Source: Hetaerina americana (lineage: Eukaryota > Arthropoda > Insecta > Odonata > Calopterygidae). Taken from it: a stretch of 64,000 nucleotides of DNA. Both the position numbers and the translations under genes were made by a program. Positions 48,485 to 59,030 of the stretch are shown one piece after another. Below the pieces are notes generated by a model. The model saw only the letters and a list, made by a program, of their open reading frames with translations. It was not told the DNA's origin and searched no databases. The stretch lies in the NCBI GenBank assembly GCA_022747635.1, contig JAKTNV010000001.1, positions 34,987,851 to 35,051,850 of the forward strand. The letters are read 5' to 3'. Within the stretch, counting starts at the first letter, position 1. Every line of letters starts with the position of its first letter.

Positions 48485-48610
48485 GACGTTCTGCATACGA
48501 CACCTTAGTAGAGACAGGAACGCCTATTTAAATCCTGACACGTCGGGAATCTAAACCAAATCCTTAGCATGTAGGGAGAGGTTACCTCACCAGGAGATTC
48601 CCGGACTGAT
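48485..48610 (-). mobile_element. Possible tRNA-derived SINE fragment, minus strand
   Basis: On the minus strand, GGTGAGGTAACCTC (48592-48579) resembles an A box and GGTTTAGATTCCC (48557-48545) a B box, at about tRNA spacing. The head resembles the family C head (GGTGGGGTAACGTC). The body is not shared with the other copies, so this is tentative. Confidence 0.3.
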
Positions 48611-50820
48611 TTCGAAGCTAAATACATTGTACTGGTTCCATTTAGTTAGTCAGCCTGGCGGGATGCATGGAGGATCTAGGGCAAACGTGGTCATTTGATG
48701 CAAATACCTGATATCCCGTGATTACATTAATCTGGAATACGCGAGGCCGTGGATAGTCCGACACACTCGAAATAATCACGGACCCCCGACGCAGTCCAAC
48801 CTTCTTCCGTTTAATCCCACCTCCCCAGTGCCCTTTCCCCGATTGCCGCCAGCAAAACACCCAGATCTCCTTAACGGGTCGCTTAGATGTTTTTACTTAG
48901 GATTTCTCTTTGGTGTTGTTTGCGAACTTAACTGCACCTTAATTTAGACCCACCTCTGTTTTCCTATTTCTCCTCTATTCCACCTCCAGCATCCGACCTC
49001 AGTGTTTTTAAACCAAATCCCTGCCAAGGCACGCCTCTCTCTTGCATCCTTTGAGAACCTCCTTCCTTCCACCCCCACCCGCTGTGCAATCAAGTCTTGC
49101 ATCAAACGTCCTCTCTCTCCCCTTCCCCCCACCCCCGTGAGTGCTCCCCGCTCCTAACTTGGCACTTTTACCACTCCACTCATCCGCGCTCTCACTACCC
49201 CTAAGACGCATCACCGCCCCAACAGACTTCTGAGTGGGCGTCCTTTGTCCCCCTAAGGTGTTGGGCGAGGCCTCGCAAGATTTATCGGCGCATGATCGAG
49301 GCTCAGATTTTGAATTTCGCCCAAACTCTCATGTAAAGTATCACGTGGAATTAACATGGCTTCTTTTCAAATTTTATTCCTCTTCTTCTCCTTGGGTATC
49401 CCGGACTTATTTCCGATAATGCCCTTAATCTGACGTGGTCATGTAACATATCTTTAGCGATCGACCTATGCTTCTCTCTCCACTAAGCTTGCTGTATTTT
49501 TTCTACCTTTGCCGTTCGTATTTGTAATACATGTTCCAGATAAATAAAAAAATGGTAAAGTTGTATGTAATTTAGCATTTTCTGCACGTGTAGTGGGTGC
49601 GTACGAAGACAGATGATCGTAAGTCTTCAGAAAATTTAATAAATGAAACTCGCAAAAATTGCAAATTAATTTTCTTAGCATATGAATTAAGTTTCGTGCT
49701 TTAGAAGAAAAAAATGTGATTTAACTTGTTTGCCTTTTGTTCAGGTAATTGTAATTACGGAAGGTACAACCACGACGACTCGTTAGATATTAATTTTCGA
49801 CTGAGCTTAAGTTGCGTGTGCGTTTCAAATGAAAATCATGGGCACTCTAAACACTCGGAGAGTTAGAAGATTGTCCTTTAGGAAACATCCTCACCTTAAT
49901 AATTGGTCGAAACTAATGTATCATTCCAAGGGTCTTGGTTGATTATTATCTCCGAACAACGCCCTTTTCTCTTAGAACGAGAAACACGCGCTCTATCTTG
50001 AGTGTTGCACAAAAGCTGCAATTTATATCTTTCAAATGAGTTCCTTTCGGCCGTTTATCCCTTCTTCCATTCGTCTTGATGACGTGTAGTTATGAAACTG
50101 CATTTGTTTCCAAATTTTGAATCCGTTTCTACCACATATTCCTCGATCTCCTGTTTGGAACTTGATAAAGTCACAATTCTGAATAAAATAACTTTCCGGC
50201 CGTTTCCAAGAGGCCCACCAATGTGATTATAATTGTGAATGCCTTACAAGTTGAAACAAATTATAGTCACCTTGTATGATTGATTTATTATATGATGACA
50301 TGAATTTCTAGTGTTAACATGTTTTCTACAAAGTTGATAGTGAAGGTGGAAACATTTAATCGAATAATTTCTCCTGAGAAAAGTTATTTTATTAAGGGTA
50401 GCGAAATGTCTAATTGGGCTATATCGGTTACAATTTCGTTTCTAAAGGAGTTTCCCATTTTATCAAATCTAAATAACAGAATGAGTTGTTTCACAAATCA
50501 CAGAATAACATTTTTTAATACACAATTTACGATTATATCGGTGGTAAATCGAGGCTCGGAAATTTGTCACTCATCAATTGAGCGAAACAAATGTGATCTA
50601 CGAGCGAGATGGTATGAGTATTGATAGAATATCAATTTGAATAAATCTTTAAGATCACGCATTAAAGTAAAACTTTGATAGAACCTCTGTAGTTGCTTTG
50701 TTTTTTATCAGCGTGATCTATTCTATAGAGTTATTCGTATGGCGGGGGCTTACAGTAAACCTTCGCCGAGTACCTGTGACAAATAGAACGAATGCACTCG
50801 ATGGCTTGACGACGTGGATA
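48611..50820. other. Noncoding sequence with a modest GC-rich patch
   Basis: The patch at about 48640-49310 is GC-richer and pyrimidine-rich on +. The rest is AT-rich. No gene or transposon was recognised. Confidence 0.45.
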
Positions 50821-50824
50821 TTTA

Positions 50825-50857
50825 CGAGGGTCATCCGGAAAGTAGTACCCGTTCGTG
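50825..50857. repeat. Left terminal inverted repeat of the mariner
   Basis: 33 bp beginning CGAGGGTCATCCGG. It is the exact reverse complement of 51545-51577 and is preceded by TA. Confidence 0.95.
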
Positions 50858-50923
50858 AAATAAAGACACAAAAGTAAATATTAACAAACATAAAAAATTT
50901 TATTTGAAAGAGGATACTTTAAA

Positions 50924-51425
50924 CTACTTCTCAACATAATCTCCAAGCAAATTAAGGCATTTGTCATAACGTGTGACAAGTTTCTGTATTCCTGCTGCAT
51001 AGTCCTTCGCCGCCAGCTCATTGAGATACGCGAGGGACCCATCTTGCACAAATTTTTGCATAATGCAGATGGTGTTTAACAATTTCATGAACAATTGTTC
51101 GAGAAACATTGGGAAAATGCTCACAGATGTCATCAATTGTGACGCGCCGATCGTTCCTCACGAATTCGTCAACTGAGCTCACCAGTTGGTCTGTAATGAC
51201 AGACGGTCTCTCCGAACGCTCATCGTCGTGTGTGTTCCCCCTCCCCATGTTGAAGTTGCGACACCACCGCCGAACAGACGACTCGTCCATTACATTGTCT
51301 CCATACACCTCCTTTAATTGGCGATGAATATCACATGGGCGAACGTTTCTTGCATTGAGGAATTTAATCACTACCCTCACTTCACAACTGGCGGCGTTCT
51401 CAATTTTTTTAAACATTGTAAACAA
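50924..51425 (-). pseudogene. Mariner transposase remnant, catalytic domain deleted
   Basis: The N-terminal piece starts at the ATG at 51425 and runs to 51018. It holds the mariner-type helix-turn-helix DNA-binding region, including DESSVRRWCRNF and the DDERSERPS linker, through the KICARWVPR segment that normally precedes the catalytic domain. The sequence then joins, near 51030-51050 and in another frame, the C-terminal piece with YAAGIQKLVTRYDKCLNLLG and YVEK before the stop at 50924. The whole DDD catalytic domain is absent and the junction shifts frame, so no active enzyme can be made. The N-terminal piece could still encode a DNA-binding fragment of about 135 residues. Confidence 0.93.
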
Positions 51426-51544
51426 TCACAGAAACAACACAGGCAATGCTAGCGTCACGCAACTTGGCTCAGAGAAGGCAGACAAGCCACTGAAGCTATC
51501 TGACCTCGTCCAGCGGCTACTCGCGTCGTCAGCACTTCATGCGG

Positions 51545-51577
51545 CACGAACGGGTACTACTTTCCGGATGACCCTCG
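51545..51577. repeat. Right terminal inverted repeat of the mariner
   Basis: 33 bp, exact reverse complement of the left repeat, followed by TA. Confidence 0.95.
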
Positions 51578-51594
51578 TAATTTTCTAAGGGAAA

Positions 51595-51739
51595 AAGAAT
51601 ACTACGTATTTTCCACAAAAACGATTCAATTTGGTACAACTATTTTTTTAAACGAATTGTGTACCTGAGAATGGCACCTTTGCGTTGAAACTAGTTGTAC
51701 CAAATAAAAAGGTTTCTGTGGAAAATACATAGTATTCTT
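51595..51739 (+). mobile_element. Foldback element with hammerhead-like centre
   Basis: Arms of about 48 bp (51595-51642 and 51692-51739) are inverted copies with a few mismatches; the shared blocks include GAATACTA, GTATTTTCCACA and TTGGTACAACTA. The centre of about 50 bp contains the motif at 51661-51700. The right arm begins directly after the GAAAC of the motif. It starts 17 bp after the mariner end. Penelope-like elements are the best known carriers of such motifs, so this may be a relic of one. Confidence 0.6.
51661..51700 (+). ncRNA. Hammerhead ribozyme-like motif, core partly decayed
   Basis: Order: GTAC (stem I), CTGAGAA (CUGANGA with one change, G8 to A), a weak stem II region (51672-51686), GAAA (51687-51690), C-TA-G as a minimal stem III with a 2-nt loop (closing A-U and C-G), T as the cleavage-site base, then GTAC (51697-51700) pairing perfectly with the first GTAC. 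The tiny stem III is like that of retroelement-borne type I hammerheads. Loss of the catalytic G and a weak stem II suggest it is inactive. Confidence 0.45.
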
Positions 51740-54454
51740 CTTACATTCGAAGTAGAAACCATTCGGAAAATATCCTTATGGAGTACTTAAAGTCATCTAC
51801 TATAAATCTTACTCTTATGGTGCGCCGAAACGATCCCTAATTTGTCTAAATGCGCCTTTTTTAAACAAATATTGAAGTAAAAAGTGGAGCACTCACTATC
51901 CCTGTCCTCGACGGGAGGATGTTTTGCGTTAGAACGCTCGTGTAACTGTTATTACATTAAGACGGAATAACTTATTCGAGATGGAGGCCTATATCTACGT
52001 AAACTACTTGTCAATGCAGAAACTTTGAGTTCGTGGACCGATTCCGACGTTAAAGTCTTTTGGGAGATTGTTATGAGAGAGCTTTTCCATTTGGTGAATG
52101 CACTATCGCAAGACCACTCCATCATCCGTGGTTTCTCCATCATCACAATACAGACGTCGAGTGTCTCAGAACAGTGATGTACACCAAACCAAAGCGAAAA
52201 GCAGGACGAGAAGTGGAAATACTTCCTGCAGGCCGAACCGGCTGGCGCGTTTGTCTTGTTCACGGGGGAATAGTTTCGCAAGGAAGTTGTTGCATGTGTG
52301 TGGCTCTCGGAGTTGAGACCTTTGGGTCCTTTTAACAAAGTTTTCCGTCCATCTCATTTACTCGCTACAATTTTATCACAAAATCCCTCTCTATAGTTTT
52401 CTCCTCGAATACTTTCACGAAAGAGATAGAGAAATGGTCTGTGCCACAAACAAAATCGTTTCATATATCCTCCGCCTGGCGGCGTTTACATTACCCACTC
52501 CCCAGCAACGCAATCCAAATTTCTTAATCGATGCCTTCGCGTTGCATTCACGTGTTTATGGATTTATTTACGTGGAGCAAAAACTCTCGACCAATATAAA
52601 TCAAATCAAATTAAACCCCTGACAAAAAATTAAATTGGCCGAAATATTTGATTGAGCTGGAAAAAGGTTCGCCTAATTATTGGAGCGATTTTGTAGATTA
52701 TTGATAGTAAATACGAGTTGTGATTAATATCAACTCCTTAAATTCATATATGCGAGAGCAAATTAATGATACATGGGATGCTAACTCCCATGTGCGGTAG
52801 TCCATCCACCTTTCCGTGTTCAGTTCATTCCCATTGTTATTTATTCAATTGTAAGGATTTATCAATTCATGAAAACGTAAATAATTACATGGTTCCCAAA
52901 ACAATTGTGCTTAATGAGTTATCAGTACTCACTTAAGCGCGTCTCGGCCTAACCCATGTCAACTACTAGTTCGTCCGTCGTGATGAGCTTCGACTCCACC
53001 TCAGGGATTTCTAAAATGCCATCATTAACCTACGCCCAGGCCCTCACTGTATGGATCCACCCCGCTGCGCCATTGGAACACTTACCCTTCACAGTGATCT
53101 TTATCCAGTGCTCTCAACTTTTTATTTTGTTTTTCCTTGTTATTTTTCGCGGTTTTCAACCAAAGTGGTGATTATTCAAAGCAGCACGGCGGCCAGTGTT
53201 ACATAACGTGAGTTGACTCGATTAATATGATAGCGTGGTGCCCAGACGAGATAAGAGATAAATGACGGTGAATGCGAAATAGCTGACATTACATATTACT
53301 TAAACAGAATATATTGAAAGCATTGACGAAAGAAGCATTCGCAAGAGGAAAAGAATTTTTGACAGGTATGCTTAGTAATGATGTGAAAATAATATTAATA
53401 AATAATTGAATATGGAACTTAGGGCTATGTGGTTATGAGACCAAGGAGATGATCGCCTAAATTCACCCTATCTTTGGAGACTGTGAATTTGCAGTTTGGT
53501 TGGGATTATTGTGAATGGGAAAGAAGTTGATATTTGAGTAAAATATTATTCGAGCTGGGGCAAAATTGTTTACTTATACCTAATGGCTAACGGAATTCGG
53601 GCGAACCTCAAAAATATTTCCGAGTTAAGTAATATGAAAGCTTTCCTATCAGATACGAAAACATGTACGTTTAAATGATTTTTTAAATAAAATTCAAGGT
53701 TATTGTTTAGCCTCACTATTTAGTTTCTCTTCAAAAATATATTGTATAACGGATGGAAATTTATACTTCGTTGACCGTCTTTATGTCTGAAAATATATAT
53801 TAAAGTTAAAATGTTATTTGGAGGGTTCCAATAAGCATTGATCTAAGTGAAAGTTTTTGGTTTTTTTTCCATATACGACTTTTCTCGTGCGCAAGGCTGC
53901 TCTCAGTAGTGAGCAATAGTCCTTAGTCATTTCAGCCGTCGCATTGTATGGGCAAATATTCACTTTCAAAAAGTCCGTGTATCGCTTACGCGCGAGACAA
54001 AAAAACTCTCCAATTAATGCAGTATGGCATGAATGTCACAAATCCTGTTCTGAAAGTAGCAATTTTTTACATACAACTTTTGTAGATAAAATGAGGATGA
54101 ATGTGCGCTGAATGAAACCGATTTTAACTTCGGGTATTCTGTGAAACAATTAGATGCATCTGGTTCTGCAGCTTAATGACTCATTTGCTATGAATCTATA
54201 AATTAAGCTCAGGATGGAGGCCGAGGGTAAACATCCCTCCGTAGTTGTTCTGGGTTCAAAGTGACATTTCCTGCCCACTTCTACTCTCTATCCTCCTTCC
54301 TCCGTTTCCCCTCGTGCCACGATGCCTCATACCCCCAGAGCCCTGCCCGGAAAGCGGAGGTGAAGACGTCGGTCTCTCCGTGCCGGGGAATGACGAGAAA
54401 CTGTAAATGACCTCTTACTGTTCACCGCGGAAGCCCAGCCGCGACAAATAAAAA
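51740..54454. other. AT-rich noncoding sequence
   Basis: No gene or transposon could be supported. A GC-richer stretch at 52080-52340 has unrecognised frames open on both strands. Another lies at 54230-54450. Confidence 0.45.
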
Positions 54455-54730
54455 CGACCAAGTGTCTAGTACACTGGCCTCCCACTTCAACAGCCCGATT
54501 TCAGGACAAGGTGGTGATAGACATTAACCAGTGGTATCCCGATCCCCACTTTTGGTTTTATGCGGAACTCTTCAATTGAAGAACATCGTTCGTCGAATAG
54601 GACGTCCAATTGTGACCCCTAACGGCTTTCGTTAAAGAGCTAACATCCCAAAGCTTATCAAATTACCCTCATACGCATAATGCCGCAAATGACAGGCGTC
54701 GGTCTCCTTCATTGATTACTACTGCAATCA
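54455..54730 (+). mobile_element. SINE family A, old copy (A3)
   Basis: CCCGATCCCCACTT, the GGACGT block, TGCCGCAAATGACAGGCGTC and GGTCTCCT followed by TTACTACTGC keep the family A order and spacing. The head retains only parts of the tRNA-like region (CTAGTACACTGGCCTCCCA) and its B box is not recognisable. It is the most degraded of the four long copies. Confidence 0.65.
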
Positions 54731-55480
54731 CAGGAATGACATTACAGGAATAATTTTAAAACTTCATCATACATATTGCTGATGCAAAGTTTAAAAGAGA
54801 CAAAAGGAGTCCCACAAGTATTTCTATGTGAACGGATAAGGCAATTAAAATTAGATGAACTCTGTGTTCTGTAATCCAAAACTCACACAAATTCAGTGAA
54901 TTCAAAATTTTTTGTTGACACATGATCAAATATTATTTCCAAAGCATAACCCTTATGTTATTTCAGAAGTATGAGACATGATCAAATACTACCTCAGAAG
55001 TATTTCCCAAATATTATTTCAGAAGCATTTTTCAGGAGAAAGTTTCTCCCATTAGCGAAACAACAGCCATCGCCGGGCAACTAAACAAAAACGAAAATTA
55101 TTCAGATGTTTTTTGCGTGCTGCCAAATTATTCCTTTTTTTGTCGGCTCAAACGATGGCCGTCTCTGGGTTGGAAAAATTTCCATCTCCTTGTAACATAA
55201 GTTCTTTCTGGAGAGAAATATGCAAAACTATTTTTTATTAGACTGAGTAATGACCCTCAAAAATTTAGCGCGCAGTCTTTTATGGCGGACCAGTTTTCCA
55301 TTAAAATAATAACAAAAAAATTCGTCATTACGTCACGCTAATTCAATGACAAGCAGTAATGGCCGCAAGCAGTAATGACAATTTCCGTTGTAAAATAAAT
55401 GCAAAAAGAGAGAGAGAAAGAATGAGCGATTGAGGGAAAAAACCCTAGAGAGCGTGTTTTGTATGAATTCATCACTATGG
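54731..55480. other. AT-rich noncoding sequence
   Basis: Nothing was recognised. A partial local duplication of a TATTATTTC/AGAAG motif occurs at 54930-55030. Confidence 0.45.
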
Positions 55481-56100
55481 AGTCGGTACCTTGACGGCGG
55501 TGGGGATAAAAATAAAAATGCGGCGGAAAATATTGCACCCACACGAATTATGCAGGGAGAGAGCGGGGAAATTTCTCGGAAGAGGCTAAGATGACGGACA
55601 GAATAGGGAAGAGGCCGGGGACCTCTACAAGAGGAAAAATAGGCACAGCGCTTTATCCCCTTCGGAAGATGGCCAGGGGGGGGCCTTCCCCCCCGGGACG
55701 GTGAAGGAGTGACGGCGGCCCCCTTCCTCATTACATCCGTGAGCCCCAAGTGAGCCCGGGCCACATCGAACCTCGTGGGCTCCATTTTATCCCAACTGCC
55801 ACCCTCCTCCTCCTGACTCAACCGACCCGCAGGCCGGGTCATGGGCAACACCGCTCCGGGGCGACCCCGCGTTGCGTTCCGTCAACCTGGCACCAAGGCG
55901 CCGCGTCCTTGGGGATTTGCCACGCTATGAAATGTATTGACCGAAATATCGAAACTCACCGTATCAAAACAACATCGCTTTCCCGACGCCTGACTGGCGG
56001 CGGCGGTGACATCGATTGTTTGTTCCAAGTCGTTCGATATAATGCGATTAATTTCATTAACCGGTTCTGCATATAGCGACCACGCGATAGTCACAAAGTA
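55481..56100. other. GC/CpG-rich island
   Basis: CpG-rich with G-run clusters near 55670-55700. A 172-codon minus-strand frame (55333-55851) has no recognisable domain and is opposed by open + frames. Candidate regulatory island. Confidence 0.4.
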
Positions 56101-56161
56101 GTCCCGGTCGCAGTCAGTGGCTGTAGGGAAAGTTGGGTTCGGATTTTATCTGATAAAAACC

Positions 56162-56195
56162 GAGTCAGTTTTGATAAAAAAAGTTTACGATTTTT
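56162..56195. repeat. Left 34-bp target-site duplication of the LINE
   Basis: Matches 57046-57079 at 32 of 34 positions (starts GAGTCAGTTTTGAT). It flanks the LINE fragment on its left. Confidence 0.85.
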
Positions 56196-57045
56196 ATTTA
56201 TTTATTTATTATAAATATAATATATATACATAGGGAATCGAAAACACAGCATCTTTGTCCAATGACCTATGCTATACAACGCTATTGCGACACTTGGCAC
56301 TTAGAATGAAACTTAAAAAAGTTCGTAGCCGTAAATTTTTGGAAAAAGAGCAATTCCCACCCGAACGCCTGCGCCTGCATTGGGAGCACCGAAATATAAT
56401 TTGTAGACTCAATTAAATACCTAGGTGTTACCCTCACTCACGATCTCTCCTGGGTGAAACACATACGGAGAATATGTGAACTAGCTGACAAAAATTAGGT
56501 TCTATTAGAAGAGTACTTGGTAAATGTAATGAAACGTTTAAGAGAAATGTTATCTGTCGTTAGTTATGCCTCATTTAGAATATGCTGCAAGTATATGGGT
56601 TCCTCATGAAGTTGGATAAATTTCCGAAGTGGATCGCATACAGCGTACAGGAGCTAGATTTGTAATACGGTGTTATGATAAAGTTAGAAGCGTATCCAAA
56701 ATATAAGAGCAGCTAGCCTGGGAATCACTCACGGAGCGAAGGTTAAATTACAGATTTAAGCTCGTGCAAAAATTGGAAGGAAATCTCTTCAGTAGTGATG
56801 TTGAAAATGTATTATTACTCCCATCGAATTACGGTAGGATAGACCATGATAATAAAATTAAAGATAATAGGAGTATAACAGATAGATTTAAGATGTCATT
56901 TTTTCCACTAACGATAGGGGATCATAATAACATTTTTCGACCGCAGTAGGATCATGTTCGGGTAATATAATTCTGGTGTGTATTCACCCCCTGCCACACA
57001 CCCTAGCGGTGGCTTGCAGGGTATACATAAATAAATAAATAAATT
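56196..57045 (+). mobile_element. 5'-truncated non-LTR retrotransposon (LINE)
   Basis: The element is bounded by 34-bp direct repeats and ends in a (TAAA)n tail (57027-57045). From 56406 it encodes the 3' end of a LINE reverse-transcriptase ORF. The part just upstream (56196-56330) starts with a TTTA-repeat and may be inverted or a separate insertion. The terminal block CCCCTGCCACACACCCTAGC with GGTGGCTTGCAGGG is a common 3' end in arthropod jockey/CR1/L2-like LINEs. The exact clade is not settled. Confidence 0.8.
56406..56949 (+). pseudogene. LINE reverse-transcriptase ORF, C-terminal remnant
   Basis: The frame opening at 56406 gives SIKYLGVTLTHDLSWVKHI, the conserved block after the polymerase domain in jockey/CR1/L2-type LINEs. 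After a stop and a frame change it continues with MPHLEYAASIWVPH (about 56560-56610) and then DRIQRTGARFVIR. A last open piece (56764-56949) ends the protein near NNIFRPQ. At least four stops or frameshifts break the reading frame, and everything upstream, including the catalytic motifs, is missing. It is a dead fragment. Confidence 0.85.
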
Positions 57046-57079
57046 GAGTCAGTTTTGATCAAAAAAGTTTTCGATTTTA
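57046..57079. repeat. Right 34-bp target-site duplication of the LINE
   Basis: Copy of 56162-56195 with two substitutions. It begins directly after the (TAAA)n tail. Confidence 0.85.
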
Positions 57080-59030
57080 ATATTTATCGATGAACTTTTT
57101 CACGAAAAGACGCCCGTAATGATTCATTTTTCGACATATCAAAAGATTTTTCTGTCTTATATTGGCAAGTAAATCATTTTGATCGCTATAAAGTGAGTTC
57201 TTTTTTTTCTCCCACTAACATGAGAATTGCCATGATACTATAGTATTTCATATCATTCCTGTCGTTCTATCACGTTTTATTAATGTAGCGTCCATTGTTT
57301 TTTTTTCTCGCAGTAATTAAAAGATTATTAGTAATGAACATATTTCCCCGAATGTGCCATAATGCCGCACAAATTATATGTTATAGGATTTCTCCGTAAT
57401 AAATGCCAAAATTAAGGACGATTTGATGGCGTCACGCCTCTTACGCTCCTTCTATCGGATTCACTACACCACACTAACAACCCCCCTAGCACCCGATACT
57501 CTTTTCTCGATGCGTCGAGAAAAAAATGAAAAACCCCACCCCTCCACTTCCCACCCAATATACTCCGACGCTTAAACACTCGGAGCTCCCAAGATATCGA
57601 GTGCTCTCTCTCCTCGGGTGAGTCTTTCGACGACTACGCCACGCTTTCCCAGCGAAACTTTTTATTCAAATTTACCAAATCAAGTTGGGAAGGACTCAAG
57701 TCGAAAAGAAAAAAAATCAGAGGCGCACATCGTTGCAAAAAAAGAGAGAAAAGGATTGAATTTTCGCACGAATTATTTTGATCTCGAGGGAAGAGATCCA
57801 GGCCAGAAGTTTTTTTGTTCCTCTCTTCCTCTCCGGAGAAAAAGGTTAATCTGAACTTATTTTTTTCGTCACGAGAAATGTTGCGACCCTTACTTTATCT
57901 CTCGACTCCCACTCGTCTCGCTCCTGCCCTCTCCCCCACTCTCAACCTCACTCCATCCCTGCCTCTCTCTCTATTTTATTCAGGAGCGTATGCTTGTGGA
58001 AAGCAGTTTCTCTATGAGCTCTCTAGTTTCAGGTCAGCATTAAAACCATGACCTACGACATTATTTATACCACTAAGCAAAGTATAGTAACCTCTGAGTA
58101 TTTGAATGGTAACAAAATTCATTCGCATTAACATTATGAATACCACTCTCTTACCGACATGACTCTGGTATCCTACAATAAACTAAGCGATCGTGAATTC
58201 ATTGACTAATTCATTTCTTGCCATCATATCCAGTTTTACTAGTTTTAGAAATTGTGTAATTTACCGATTTAATTAAACCGAAGGTTAGTTTAATAGGTGA
58301 GGGTGGAGCTCACCTCCAACTTAACTCTAGGGCGTGTCGGATTCACATAGCATGTAGGAGGCTTGCGTTGACTTCATCAAGGAAGGCATACTGTAGAGGT
58401 GATACACTCGAGAATTTTCTACATATAGTAATGTTTTTTTCTATTTATGATGTAATTTTAAGAAATAAAAAGTAATCCGTATCTTGAAAAACGATACATT
58501 GTGCAGATAGGATTGCACTTATGATGAACACTCTAACGAATATCCTTGATCGCAAAACGGATACTTCAACTATAACCGTGTCGATCTGCGTGAACCCCCG
58601 CGAAATATTTTCGCCGATGCTCATCTGTTGCCTTGAATTTTCCACAAGACCAAAGCCAGCCGTCTTCAAAGCGGGCGATTCGTCAACTGGAAAAAAGTGA
58701 GTTTGGAGTGGAAACAGAAACATTCAAAACTTTGCAACCATTTCGATGCCTCAGCTAACAGTTTTTCTGTCCCTATAACATAACGTGACATTTGTGTGAC
58801 CTTTTCTCATATCCTTTTACGTCACAGTCGGTCACAAATTGACAACGCTCCCTCGTGAAATAATGCGCCATGTTCACCCTTTGCTCTTCCCATACCCTTT
58901 GAAATTTTTAGATCTCTATTTAATCGATATGCATCGGTGTGCCTATTGATCTGTCAGCTTGACACACTGAGTAAATAAAATAATCCATCTACAAAAGTCG
59001 CGTAATACTAGTCAAATGTAAAATTCAGTT
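57080..59030. other. Noncoding sequence with a GC-richer patch
   Basis: The patch at 57420-58010 is C/T-rich on + with moderate CpG. The rest is AT-rich. Nothing was recognised apart from a small hairpin (AGGTGAG/CTCACCT) near 58295-58315. Confidence 0.45.

Larger units (their letters stand above)
50825..51577 (-). mobile_element. Internally deleted mariner element (753 bp)
   Basis: Perfect 33-bp terminal inverted repeats (50825-50857 and 51545-51577) are flanked on both sides by the TA duplication typical of Tc1/mariner insertions (50823-50824, 51578-51579). Between them, on the minus strand, lie the N-terminal DNA-binding part and the extreme C-terminus of a mariner transposase, with the middle missing. 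Full mariners are about 1.3 kb with a transposase of about 345 residues, so about 550 bp was lost. Perfect repeats and intact TA flanks indicate recent movement, necessarily using transposase from elsewhere. Confidence 0.95.

Noticed and set aside
55333..55851. 172-codon minus-strand frame
   Set aside because: Partly in a GC island, Pro/Ser/Arg/Leu-rich, no domain, with competing + strand frames.
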